Of a stretch of 9,257 nucleotides of DNA, positions 1 through 7,564 are shown piece by piece. A program made the position numbers and the translations under genes. This stretch comes from Chromatiales bacterium. Its GTDB lineage: Bacteria > Pseudomonadota > Gammaproteobacteria > CAMYNG01. The notes under the pieces were generated by a model. The model was given only the letters and a program-made list of their open reading frames with translations. It was not told the DNA's origin and made no database searches. The stretch covers positions 1 to 9,257 of the forward strand of contig JALSIK010000392.1 of assembly GCA_026990045.1 (NCBI GenBank). Reading direction: 5' to 3'. Position 1 is the first letter of the stretch, and each line of letters begins with the position of its first letter.

Positions 1-2408
1 TGCGGCGCCAGCGGCACCCGCTCGTGGATCACGGTGGCGCCGTTCTCGTGGGTGCCCACCAGGCATTCCAGGGTGACGTCGTCGGCGTCGAGGCCGTTGA
101 GGTGGGCGCGCACGCGGATGTCCAGGGTCTGGTCGTGGCGGATGCGCCGGGGCGGCTCGTCCACCCGCCACATGCGCACCCCGGACCAGTGCTCGCGCAC
201 CTTGCGCTTCCAGCCGGCCAGCACCTTGGCCGGGGTACCGCCGTCGGCGCCCAGGCGCCGGCCCTGGTCGCGGGCCGGGCCGTAGAAGTCGCGCACGTAG
301 TCCATCACCATGCGCTGGGCGTTGAAGCGCGGGATGATGGACTTCATGGAGTTCTTGGACAGCCGCACCCAGCCCTCGGAGTAGCCGTGGCCGTCGCGCC
401 GGTAGTAGAGCGGCACCACCTTGCGCTCCAGCAGGTTGAGCAGGTCGTTGGCCTCCTCCTGGTTGCGGTAGGCGGGATCGAACTGGGGGCCGTGGGGGGC
501 GATGGCCCAGCCGTTCTCGCCGTTGTAGCCCTCGCCCCACCAGCCGTCGAGCACGCTGAGGTTGATCACGCCGTTGATGCCGGCCTTCTGCCCCGAGGTG
601 CCGCTGGCCTCCATGGGGTATTCCGGCGTGTTGATCCACACGTCCACGCCGGTGACCATCTTGCGCGCCAGGGCCAGGTCGTAGCCTTCCAGCAGGATGA
701 TCCTGCCGATGAACTCGGGCCGCTGGGAGAACTCGTGGATGGTCTGGATGAGCTGCTGGCCCGGCAGGTCGTTGGGGTGGGCCTTGCCGGCGAAGATGAG
801 CAGCACCGGCCGCTCGGGATCGTTGAGCAGGGCGGCGAGGCGCTGGGGGTCGGAGAACAGCAGGGTGGCGCGCTTGTAGGTGGCGAAGCGGCGGGCGAAG
901 CCCATGACCAGGATGTCGGCGTCGGTCTGGCGCACGACGCCGGTGAGGCGCGAGATGAGGGCCTCGGAGCAGCCGTTGCGGCGGTGCTGGTGCAGCATGC
1001 GCCGGTGGACGTCTTCCAGCAGCTCGGTCTTGAGCGACTGGTGCAGGCTCCAGTAGCGGTGATCGGGGATGTCGTCGATGCAGTTCCAGTAGTCCTCGTC
1101 CAGCATCTGGTTGCGCCACTCGCGGAACCGCATGTCGAACAGGTTGGCCCACTCGCGGGCGAGGAAGGTGGGCACGTGGACCCCGTTGGTGACGTGGCGG
1201 ACGGGGTTCTCCTCCGGCGGCACCTGGGGCCAGACGTAGCCCTCCATGCGCGAGGCCACCTCGCCGTGGATGCGGCTGACGCCGTTGTGGAAGCGCGAGC
1301 CGCGCAGGGCCAGGGCGGTCATGTTGAAGCCGCCCTGGTTGGCGGGCGATGAGCCCAGGCTCTTGAAGGTCTCCAGGTCGATGCCCAGTGCCGCCGGCAG
1401 GTCCTCGAAGTAGGTGGCGATGAGGTGCTCGTCGAAGATGTCGTGGCCCGCCGGCACCGGGGTGTGGGTGGTGAACACGGTGCGGCAGGCGGTGAGCTCC
1501 AGCGCGCTGTCGAAGTCCAGGCCCGCCTCCACGTACTCGCGGCAGCGCTCCAGGACCTGGAACGCGGCGTGGCCCTCGTTGATGTGCCACACCGTGGGGC
1601 CCAGGCCCAGGGCCCGCAGGGCCCGCACCCCGCCGATGCCCAGCACGATCTCCTGCTGGATGCGGGTGTGCACGTCGCCGCCGTAGAGTTGGTAGGTGAT
1701 GCGGCGGTCCTCCTCGCTGTTCTGCGGCAGGTCGGTGTCCAGCAGGTAGAGCTTGATGTGGCCGGCCACGCCCTCCCACACCCGCACCTGCACCGTGCGG
1801 CCCGGCAGGGTGATGGCGAGCCGGATCTCGTCGCCCTGGGGGTCGCGGGCGGGCTTCACCGGCAGGTCGCCGAAGTCGGTGGGGGTGTAGTGGGCGATCT
1901 GGTTGCCGTGGTTGTCGATGGTCTGGGTGAAGTAGCCCTGGCGGTAGAGCAGGCCCACGCCGACGAAGGGGATGGCCAGGTCGGAGGCGGCTTTGCAGTG
2001 ATCGCCGGCGAGGATGCCCAGGCCGCCGGAATAGATGGGAAAGCTCTCGTGGAAGCCGAACTCGGCGCAGAAGTAGGCCACCAGGTCGGTGCCGGCGTCG
2101 AGGATCTCCGCCACCTCGCTGCGGATGGTCTCTTCCTTGTAGGCGTCGTAGGCCGCCAGCACCTGGCGGTAGTCCTCCATGAACAGCCGGTCTTCCACCG
2201 CCTGGTCCAGGACCTCCTGCGCCACCCGGCGCAGGAACACGCGCGGGTTGTGGCCGCAGCGCTCCCACAGCGCCGGGTCCAGGCGGTAGAACAGGCCCCG
2301 CACCTGGCGGTCCCAGCTGTAGAGCAGGTCGTTGGCCAGTTCCTGCAGCCGGCCCAGGCGCTCGGGCAGGTCGGGCTGCACTTCCAGGGTGAATTCGGTT
2401 CCGGTCAT
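1..2408 (-). CDS. glgP: alpha-glucan phosphorylase (GT35), C-terminus cut by window edge
   Basis: PLP-dependent enzyme that releases glucose-1-phosphate from the non-reducing ends of glycogen or maltodextrin in the cytoplasm (EC 2.4.1.1). Reading down from an ATG at 2408, the frame stays open to base 1 (802 codons). No stop is visible, so the last part of the protein lies outside the window. The N-terminus (MTGTEFTLEVQPDLPERL, then LANDLLYSWD) is typical of the bacterial alpha-glucan phosphorylase subfamily. Further motifs are AYFCAEFGFHESFPIYSGGL, WHINEGHAAF, TTHTPVPAGHD, HVTNGVHVPTF and FARRFATYKRATL. The PLP region reads EASGTSGQKAGINGV, whose lysine (about residue 608) should carry the Schiff base; family knowledge places the PLP lysine here. 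A plausible ribosome-binding site (AGGCGGA, 2417-2423) supports the start. The gene lies 57 bp downstream of the SDR gene on the same strand and could be co-transcribed with it. Glycogen versus maltodextrin preference cannot be read from the sequence. Confidence 0.95.
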   Translation of the reverse strand, partial: MTGTEFTLEVQPDLPERLGRLQELANDLLYSWDRQVRGLFYRLDPALWERCGHNPRVFLRRVAQEVLDQAVEDRLFMEDYRQVLAAYDAYKEETIRSEVAEILDAGTDLVAYFCAEFGFHESFPIYSGGLGILAGDHCKAASDLAIPFVGVGLLYRQGYFTQTIDNHGNQIAHYTPTDFGDLPVKPARDPQGDEIRLAITLPGRTVQVRVWEGVAGHIKLYLLDTDLPQNSEEDRRITYQLYGGDVHTRIQQEIVLGIGGVRALRALGLGPTVWHINEGHAAFQVLERCREYVEAGLDFDSALELTACRTVFTTHTPVPAGHDIFDEHLIATYFEDLPAALGIDLETFKSLGSSPANQGGFNMTALALRGSRFHNGVSRIHGEVASRMEGYVWPQVPPEENPVRHVTNGVHVPTFLAREWANLFDMRFREWRNQMLDEDYWNCIDDIPDHRYWSLHQSLKTELLEDVHRRMLHQHRRNGCSEALISRLTGVVRQTDADILVMGFARRFATYKRATLLFSDPQRLAALLNDPERPVLLIFAGKAHPNDLPGQQLIQTIHEFSQRPEFIGRIILLEGYDLALARKMVTGVDVWINTPEYPMEASGTSGQKAGINGVINLSVLDGWWGEGYNGENGWAIAPHGPQFDPAYRNQEEANDLLNLLERKVVPLYYRRDGHGYSEGWVRLSKNSMKSIIPRFNAQRMVMDYVRDFYGPARDQGRRLGADGGTPAKVLAGWKRKVREHWSGVRMWRVDEPPRRIRHDQTLDIRVRAHLNGLDADDVTLECLVGTHENGATVIHERVPLAP

Positions 2409-2416
2409 GGGCGCGG

Positions 2417-2423
2417 TCCGCCT
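2417..2423 (-). promoter_or_regulatory. ribosome-binding site of glgP
   Basis: On the minus strand AGGCGGA lies 8 nt before the ATG at 2408, close to the AGGAGG consensus. It supports the chosen start. The 57 bp gap between the SDR stop and this ATG holds nothing else I recognise: no T-run, and no clear -35/-10 pair. Confidence 0.5.
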
Positions 2424-2465
2424 GTGGGTTGGGGATGTCGGGGCGGCCCGGGCGCCGGCGGGGAT

Positions 2466-3326
2466 TCAGGCCGGGGCGCCCAGGGCCGTTCTCAGATCAG
2501 GATAGCGCAGGCGCACGCCCAGCTCCGCCAGCATGCGCCGGTTGTCCATGCGGCGCGACTCGCGCAGGTAGGCCAGCATGCCGGGGCTCATGGTGCGCTC
2601 GGCCTCGGCCCAGTCCACCGCCGGCGGCCGCGGCAGGCCCAGGCAGTCGGCGATGGTGTAGAAGTACTCGGTCATGCTGGACGCGCTGCCGTCGCAGACG
2701 TTGTACACCGCGCCGGGCCGGCCCCGGAGGGCGGCGGCGCGGCACACCGCGGCCAGGTCGTCGGCATGGATGCGGTTGGTGGGGGGCGCCAGCTCCGGGC
2801 GCAGCACCGGCTCGCCCCGGCGCAGCCGCTCCAGGGGCAGGCGGTCGCGGGCGTAGATCCCGCCCACGCGCAGGATCACGGCCTCGGTCCCGCTGGCGCG
2901 GGCGAAGGCGGCCAGCCGGCGCTCGGCGTCCAGGCGCCGGCGGCCGCGGGCGCCGGCCGGGCGCGGCGGGGTGTCCTCGGTCACCAGCGCGCCCCGGTGG
3001 TCGCCGTACACCGCCGAGGTGGACAGCAGCACCAGCCGCCGCGGCGGCCGGGCCGCCAGGGCGTCCAGCAGCCGGCCCAGGCGCGGGTCGCCTTCGCCGC
3101 GCGGCGGGGGCGGCACGAAGTGGAACAGGGCGTCCACCGCCGGCAGGGCACCCGCGTCCACCGGCCGGTCCAGGTCCAGGCGCCGGGCCTGGAAGCCGGC
3201 CCCGGCCAGCGCCGCCGCGCGGGCCTCGCTGCGGGTGAAGGCGTGCACCGCGGTGCCATCGGCGGCCAGCAGCCGCGCCAGGCGCAGGCCCACGTCGCCG
3301 CAGCCGACAATTGACACAGCCTTCAA
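2466..3326 (-). CDS. atypical SDR / NAD-dependent epimerase-like protein (YeeZ type)
   Basis: A Rossmann-fold protein of the extended/atypical SDR family, with no known substrate. The N-terminus carries the nucleotide-binding glycine motif in VSIVGCGDVGLRLARLLAADG. LLSTSAVYG marks the usual SDR beta-strand. Farther on, RIHADDLAAV and AVYNVCDG are typical of extended SDRs. The canonical YxxxK catalytic pair is missing: the segment where it should sit reads PAGARGRRRLDAERRL. The YeeZ-like subgroup is known to lack a standard active site, so the enzyme may be non-canonical or only a nucleotide-binding protein. The start is uncertain. TTG at 3326 gives MKAVSIVGCGDVG, the best fit to family N-termini. 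GTG at 3317 is also possible, and the only upstream ATG (3395) would add 23 unconserved residues and run across the divergent intergenic region. None has a convincing Shine-Dalgarno. It is transcribed toward glgP, 57 bp away, and divergently from the reductase gene. Confidence 0.85.
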   Translation of the reverse strand: MKAVSIVGCGDVGLRLARLLAADGTAVHAFTRSEARAAALAGAGFQARRLDLDRPVDAGALPAVDALFHFVPPPPRGEGDPRLGRLLDALAARPPRRLVLLSTSAVYGDHRGALVTEDTPPRPAGARGRRRLDAERRLAAFARASGTEAVILRVGGIYARDRLPLERLRRGEPVLRPELAPPTNRIHADDLAAVCRAAALRGRPGAVYNVCDGSASSMTEYFYTIADCLGLPRPPAVDWAEAERTMSPGMLAYLRESRRMDNRRMLAELGVRLRYPDLRTALGAPA

Positions 3327-3400
3327 GGGTTTTTCTGAGATATCCACTGGGTAATAATGCCGCCCTTTGCCCGGCGCTGCAGCAGCCCCATTCATTTAGC
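3327..3400. promoter_or_regulatory. divergent intergenic region with weak promoter-like elements
   Basis: This stretch between the SDR start and the reductase start is clearly more AT-rich than its surroundings (TTTTTCTGAGATATCC, GTAATAAT). AATAAT at 3353-3358 is a five-of-six match to a plus-strand -10 box. The sequence 17 bp upstream (TTTTTC) is a poor -35. A perfect TTGACA sits at 3311-3316, but no good -10 lies at 16-18 bp from it. Promoters for both divergent genes are expected here; their exact positions are inference. Confidence 0.4.
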
Positions 3401-4408
3401 ATGAGCTTTCCCGTCACTGTCCAGCCCGGCGGCCACACCTTCGAAGTGGCGCCGGGCGAGAGCGTGCTGGACGCCGCCCTGCGCCAGGGCGTGCGCCTGC
3501 CCTACGGCTGCCGCGACGGCGCCTGCCTCACCTGCCGCGCGCGGCTGGTGGAAGGCGAGGTGGCCTACCCCGCCGGGCCGCCCCCGGGGCTCACCGAGGC
3601 CGAGCGCGCGGCCGGCGCCTTCCTGCCCTGCCAGGCCCGGCCCCGCGGTCCGCTGGTGATGGAGGCCGACGTCATGGCCGACGACGAGCCCGTCGCGGTG
3701 CAGACCCTGCCCTGCCGGGTGGAGGAAAAGGCGCAGCTCAGCCACGACGTGGTGCTGCTGCGGCTGAAGCTGCCCACGGGAAGGCGCCTGGCCTTCCGCG
3801 CCGGCCAGTACATCGAGGTCCTGCTGCGCGACGGCCGCAAGCGGGCGTTCTCCATCGCCAACGCGCCCCACGACGATGCCTTCATCGAGCTGCACGTGCG
3901 CCACGTGGACGGGGGGCGCTTCACCACCGCGGTGTTCGAGTCCCTGGGCGAGAAGGACATCCTGCGCATCGAGGGGCCCAAGGGCGGGTTCTACCTGCGC
4001 CAGCAGTCGCCGCGGCCGGCCATCCTCATGGCCGGCGGCACCGGGTTCGCCCCCGTCAAGGGCATGGTGGAGGACGCCCTGGCCCGGGGCCTGGCGAAGC
4101 CGCTCTACATCTACTGGGGGGCGCGCACCCGGGCCGATCTCTACCTGGACGAGCTGCCGCGCCGCTGGGCCGCGGAGCGCGCCCACGTCCACTACGTGCC
4201 GGTGCTCTCGGAGCCCGGCGCGGACTGGCGCGGGCGCAGCGGGCTGGTGACCGAGGCGGTGGCGGCCGACTTCCCCGACCTGTCGGGCTTCGACGTGTAC
4301 GCGGCCGGGCCGCCGGCCATGGTCCACGCCGGTTTCGACCTGTTCCGGCGCCAGGGCCTGCCGCTGGAGCAGTACTACGCCGACGCCTTCGAGTTCGCCG
4401 GCGACTGA
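3401..4408 (+). CDS. ascD: 2Fe-2S ferredoxin / FAD / NAD reductase, CDP-6-deoxy-delta-3,4-glucoseen reductase-like
   Basis: A 335-residue electron-transfer flavoprotein that passes electrons from NAD(P)H through FAD to a plant-type 2Fe-2S cluster. Residues 1-90 form the ferredoxin domain, with cluster ligands C37, C42, C45 (GCRDGACLTCRA) and C77 (LPCQAR). Residues from about 100 form the FAD domain, with RAFSIA at 148-153. The NAD domain has AGGTGFAPVKGM (from residue 211), YWGAR (238-242) and AAGPPAMV near residue 301. Domain order and length fit the AscD/RfbI family and also the reductase components of aromatic oxygenases. No dehydratase, sugar-nucleotide gene or oxygenase is present nearby, so the partner is unknown and the symbol is a family label only. 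The ATG at 3401 has no good Shine-Dalgarno, but the ferredoxin domain begins directly after it. The 3' end overlaps that of hemY on the other strand by 34 bp. Confidence 0.88.
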   Translation: MSFPVTVQPGGHTFEVAPGESVLDAALRQGVRLPYGCRDGACLTCRARLVEGEVAYPAGPPPGLTEAERAAGAFLPCQARPRGPLVMEADVMADDEPVAVQTLPCRVEEKAQLSHDVVLLRLKLPTGRRLAFRAGQYIEVLLRDGRKRAFSIANAPHDDAFIELHVRHVDGGRFTTAVFESLGEKDILRIEGPKGGFYLRQQSPRPAILMAGGTGFAPVKGMVEDALARGLAKPLYIYWGARTRADLYLDELPRRWAAERAHVHYVPVLSEPGADWRGRSGLVTEAVAADFPDLSGFDVYAAGPPAMVHAGFDLFRRQGLPLEQYYADAFEFAGD

Positions 4409-5622
4409 AGCGCGGGGCCCTGCGGCGCGCACGGGGCGGCCGGGGTCTCCAGGGCCATGAGCCCCCGGCGGAAGGCCCCGGCCGCGGCCTCCGCCTCTCC
4501 CATGTGTTCCAGCAGCAGCCCCAGCTCCCGGTACACCTCGGGCTCGGGCCGGATGCCGGCCGCGGCCTCCAGGTAGGCCCGGGCCTTGCCCCAGAGCTGG
4601 CAGCGCATGGCCAGGCGGCCCAGGGCCAGCAGCAGGTCGGGATGGCGCTCGCGGCCGGCGAGCCATTTTTCCGCCCGGGCCAGGGCCTGCTGCGGCGAGG
4701 GCGGATCGAGGCGGCCGTAGAGGGCGGCGAGGCGGGCGTCCCAGCGGCGGGCCAGGGCCTCGCCCAGCAGGGCCTCGGCCTCGGCGTGGGCGTCCAGGCG
4801 CATGAGGGCCTCGGCCTGGCAGGCCAGCACGTCCGGGTCGCGGCGCAGGTCCCGGGGCAGGCGCTGGAACCGCTCCCTGAGGTTGGCCGCGCGGCCGGAG
4901 TCGGCGGCGATGCGCAGGCCGTGGAGGGCGGCGGCCTTCTCCAGCCGCTCGATGGCGTCGGGCGCCAGGGCGCGGCGGCGGCGCAGCTCCGGGACCAGGT
5001 CCTGGAGATCGCCGAAGCTGCGGACCTCCAGGTACACCCGGGCCAGCAGCGCCAGCACCCGCGGATGGCGGGGCGCCCGGTCGCGCAGGTGCACCAGGGT
5101 GGCCAGGGCCTGTTCGTGCTGGCCGGCCTCCAGTTGCAGCTCGGCCTGGGTCAGGCTCACGGGCAGGGCGTCGCCGCCGGCGGCGGCGAAGGCCCGGGTG
5201 AGGTGTTCGTCGCGCCGCGCCAGGTCCCCCGCGGCCTGGGCCGCGCGGGCCGCCCACAGGTGGTTGGCCGCCGGGGCCGGGGCGGCGGCGGCCGCCCCCG
5301 CCAGCAGCCGCTCCGCCCGCGGCCAGTCGCCCGCGGCGAAGGCCAGCAGTCCCCGCGCGGTGTCCCGCGCCGCCCGCTCCCGCCGGCGGCGGGCGCGCCA
5401 GGTCTTCACGCGTGCCGGCAGGGCCAGGCCCTGGCCGGCCAGGCGCAGCAGGCCGTAGCCGGCGGCGAACGCGGCCACCAGCACCAGGATGAAGAAGGTG
5501 AGGCTGGTCTCCACCGTGGTCTGGCCGCGCCCCATGAGCACGTAGCCGTTGTCCTGCCACGCGGCCAGGCCCAGGGCCACCGCCGCCGCCAGCACCCCCA
5601 GCAGCCACAACAGCCACTTCAC
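4375..5622 (-). CDS. hemY: HemY, inner-membrane TPR protein of haem biosynthesis cluster
   Basis: A 415-residue protein with two N-terminal membrane segments (about residues 2-21 and 41-59). The conserved HemY_N signature WQDNGYVLMGRG lies between them, followed by VETSLTFF. The rest is an alanine/leucine-rich helical solenoid with TPR-like repeats, for example around HEQALATLVHLRDRAPRHPR and PEVYRELGLLLEHMGEAEAA. In Gammaproteobacteria this protein is encoded with hemC, hemD and hemX. It is thought to act as a membrane scaffold in tetrapyrrole synthesis, but no enzymatic activity is established. It is not the protoporphyrinogen oxidase that shares its name in Gram-positives. The start is a GTG at 5622 that overlaps the hemX stop (GTGA). 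Translational coupling is likely, because the nearest purine-rich element (GGAG, 5634-5637) is 11 nt away. The gene ends with TAG inside the convergent reductase gene. Confidence 0.92.
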   Translation of the reverse strand: MKWLLWLLGVLAAAVALGLAAWQDNGYVLMGRGQTTVETSLTFFILVLVAAFAAGYGLLRLAGQGLALPARVKTWRARRRRERAARDTARGLLAFAAGDWPRAERLLAGAAAAAPAPAANHLWAARAAQAAGDLARRDEHLTRAFAAAGGDALPVSLTQAELQLEAGQHEQALATLVHLRDRAPRHPRVLALLARVYLEVRSFGDLQDLVPELRRRRALAPDAIERLEKAAALHGLRIAADSGRAANLRERFQRLPRDLRRDPDVLACQAEALMRLDAHAEAEALLGEALARRWDARLAALYGRLDPPSPQQALARAEKWLAGRERHPDLLLALGRLAMRCQLWGKARAYLEAAAGIRPEPEVYRELGLLLEHMGEAEAAAGAFRRGLMALETPAAPCAPQGPALQSPANSKASA

Positions 5623-6725
5623 GGCGCCGCCCGCTCCGTGTCGCCTTCCCCGGCGCGGGCCCGGCGCGCCTGCTCCAGCGCGGCCAGGCTGGTGAGCCGG
5701 GGCAGGGCCGGGGCGATGTCGGCCGCGGCCAGCCGCTCCAGGCGCTCCAGCAGGGCCCGGACCCCGGCGTGGCGGGTGTCGAACCAGCGCCGCACCAGTT
5801 CCGCGGCGCGGGCCAGCCGCCCGCGGTAGACCGGGGCCTCGCCGCGCAGCAGGGCCAGGCGCGCCTGCTCCAGGGCGAGGCGGATGTTGCTCACCAGGAA
5901 CACGCGCTGCTCGGGCGCCAGCAGCGGCTCGATGGGGCGGTCGTGGCGACGCACCACCACCAGCCCGCGCAGGATGGTCCACACCCCGCGGGCCCGGTCC
6001 CACCAGTGGCCGGTCTCGCCGTCCTCCGCCGGGGCCCCGGCGGCCTCCTGCGGGCGCCTGGCCCGCGCGCTGGCGGGGTCGGGCGTGGCCAGGGGCAGCT
6101 CGTCCACCTGTGCCGCCAGGGCATCCAGCTCCAGGGACAGGCCGGCCAGGTCCACCCGCGGCAGGGCCCGCAGCGCGGCCATGTCCCGGGCCAGGGCCTT
6201 GCGCACGGGCAGCAGGGCCGGGTCGCCGGTCTCGCGCACGCGCGCGTCGGCCCCGGCCAGCGCCGCCAGGGCGGTGTCCGGGTCGCGCTGCAGCGCCAGC
6301 CGGCCGGCGGCCAGGCGCACGAAGTACTCGGCCTCGGCCAGCAGCCACTGGGCGCGGTGGCGCCCGTCGCGGCGGGCCAGCGCGGACAGGTTCTGCTCCA
6401 GGGTCGCCAGGCGCTGGTCCGTTTCCTTCGCCCGGCGCGCCGTTTCGGCCCGCAGGCCGGCCAGGGACTGTTCCAGGGCCTCGTCCCGGGCCGCCAGGTC
6501 CGCCTCGACTTGTGCCAGCCGGGCCCGGAGGCGGTCGATCTCCTGCCAGCCCCGCCAGCCGGCGGCCGCCGCGGCCCCGGCCAGGACCAGCAGCACCAGC
6601 CAGGGCAGGATCCGGCCCCGGCGCCCGGCCGGGGCACGGTGCCGGGGCGGGGTGGCGCCGCCGTCCTCCGCCGCGGGCGGGGCGGGGGCGGCCGGGCGAT
6701 CTTCGGTCTGGCTGTCCTGGTTCAC
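5619..6725 (-). CDS. hemX: HemX, membrane-anchored uroporphyrinogen-III C-methyltransferase-like protein
   Basis: A 368-residue protein with a Pro/Ala-rich cytoplasmic N-terminus (1-38) and a single membrane helix (about 39-57). A probable coiled coil follows (about 62-118, with repeated charged/leucine heptads). The HemX core then starts with the conserved W-LLAEAEY-VRLAAGRL region at residues 127-142. The family is often labelled uroporphyrin-III C-methyltransferase, but I see no SAM-binding or methyltransferase motif, so that label is misleading. It probably works with HemY and the HemC/HemD enzymes at the inner membrane; that role is inferred from constant gene association. The start is GTG at 6725, overlapping the hemD stop by 4 bp (GTGA). 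A GGAG 5 nt upstream (6731-6734, inside hemD) decides this start. Confidence 0.92.
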   Translation of the reverse strand: MNQDSQTEDRPAAPAPPAAEDGGATPPRHRAPAGRRGRILPWLVLLVLAGAAAAAGWRGWQEIDRLRARLAQVEADLAARDEALEQSLAGLRAETARRAKETDQRLATLEQNLSALARRDGRHRAQWLLAEAEYFVRLAAGRLALQRDPDTALAALAGADARVRETGDPALLPVRKALARDMAALRALPRVDLAGLSLELDALAAQVDELPLATPDPASARARRPQEAAGAPAEDGETGHWWDRARGVWTILRGLVVVRRHDRPIEPLLAPEQRVFLVSNIRLALEQARLALLRGEAPVYRGRLARAAELVRRWFDTRHAGVRALLERLERLAAADIAPALPRLTSLAALEQARRARAGEGDTERAAP

Positions 6726-7564
6726 TGCTGCTCCACGTGTTCGGGGTCCCGCTGCGCCCGCCAGCGGCGGATGGCCTCCACGATGGCCTCGTCGGAGGCG
6801 TCGGCGGCGACGACGGGTTCCGGCGCCACGCCCAGGTCGCGGGCGATGGCGGCCAGGCGCGGGTTCACCACCACCACCGGGGTGCGGCGCAGCCAGTGTT
6901 GTGCGAGAGGCCCGACCATGTCAAACAGGTTGCGCAGGCCCTGCCCGCTGGTGGCCACCACCAGGTCGATGCCCTCGCGGGCCCAGCGCCGCTGCAGGGC
7001 CTCCACGTCGGCCGACGGGCGGGTGCGCCGGTAGCACTCGGCGTAGGTGACCTCGGCCCCGCGCCGGCGCATCTCCTGCGCCAGGTACTCGCGCCCGCCG
7101 TCGCCGCGGAAGACGATCACCCGCCGCCCGGCGAGGTCCTGCAGGCCGGGATGTTCCAGCAGGGCCTCGCTGCTGGCCCCGCGCCGGGGCACGTAGTCGG
7201 GGTCGCGGCCCAGGTGCCGGCGCAGGGCGCGGGCGCTGCCGCGGCCCACCGCCGCCAGCTCCAGGCCGGGGGGCAGGCCGCCGCGCCGGGCCCGGACGAG
7301 GTTCATGGCCCGGTCCACCGCGTTGGGGCTGATGAACACCGCGAGGTGGAATTCCTCCAGGCGGTCCATGAGCGCCAGCAGGGGGCCGGTGTCCGCCACG
7401 TCCTCGATGGCCAGGGTGGGAAAGCGCACCGCCGTGGCCCCGGCGGCCTCCAGCAGCCGGCACAGCGATTCGGCCTGGTGGGCCGGCCGCGTGACCAGCA
7501 CCGTGAGCCCGGCCAGGGGGGCATCCCCGGGGGCGGCGGCCTCAGGAGGCGGCCTGTCCGCCAT
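6722..7564 (-). CDS. hemD: uroporphyrinogen-III synthase
   Basis: Cyclises hydroxymethylbilane, with inversion of ring D, to uroporphyrinogen III (EC 4.2.1.75) in the cytoplasm. The 280-residue product shows the HemD N-terminal strand VLVTRP (22-27) followed by HQAESLCRLLEAAGA and a P-x-L-A-I segment. It also has FISPNAVDRAM, a central VIVFRGDGGREYL, the AECYRRT linker, and VVATSGQGLRNLFDMV near the C-terminus, matching the two-lobed HemD fold. This family diverges strongly in sequence, so the hemC/hemX context adds much to the call. About 18 residues before VLVTRP are low-complexity Pro/Ala-rich. They come from an ATG at 7564 that overlaps hemC by 23 bp and has only a weak ribosome-binding site. 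A later start is possible, but no in-frame ATG is available in this extension. The TGA stop overlaps the hemX GTG. Confidence 0.93.
   Translation of the reverse strand: MADRPPPEAAAPGDAPLAGLTVLVTRPAHQAESLCRLLEAAGATAVRFPTLAIEDVADTGPLLALMDRLEEFHLAVFISPNAVDRAMNLVRARRGGLPPGLELAAVGRGSARALRRHLGRDPDYVPRRGASSEALLEHPGLQDLAGRRVIVFRGDGGREYLAQEMRRRGAEVTYAECYRRTRPSADVEALQRRWAREGIDLVVATSGQGLRNLFDMVGPLAQHWLRRTPVVVVNPRLAAIARDLGVAPEPVVAADASDEAIVEAIRRWRAQRDPEHVEQQ
6731..6734 (-). promoter_or_regulatory. ribosome-binding site of hemX inside hemD
   Basis: GGAG on the minus strand, 5 nt before the GTG at 6725. It fixes the GTG start and shows that hemX initiation lies within the last codons of hemD. Confidence 0.5.

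Noticed and set aside
1..2408. glgP as a truncated pseudogene
   Set aside because: The frame is intact with all catalytic motifs; it is merely cut by the window boundary.
24..3314. Long plus-strand open frames opposite glgP and the SDR gene (24-1352 and 1425-3314)
   Set aside because: They are antisense to clearly conserved proteins, and their translations are rich in Val/Gly/Ala/His/Gln without any recognisable domain. High GC at third positions removes stops on the opposite strand.
3311..3400. Extension of the reductase to a TTG at 3311
   Set aside because: The 30 additional residues are unlike the family and the ferredoxin domain begins directly after the ATG at 3401.
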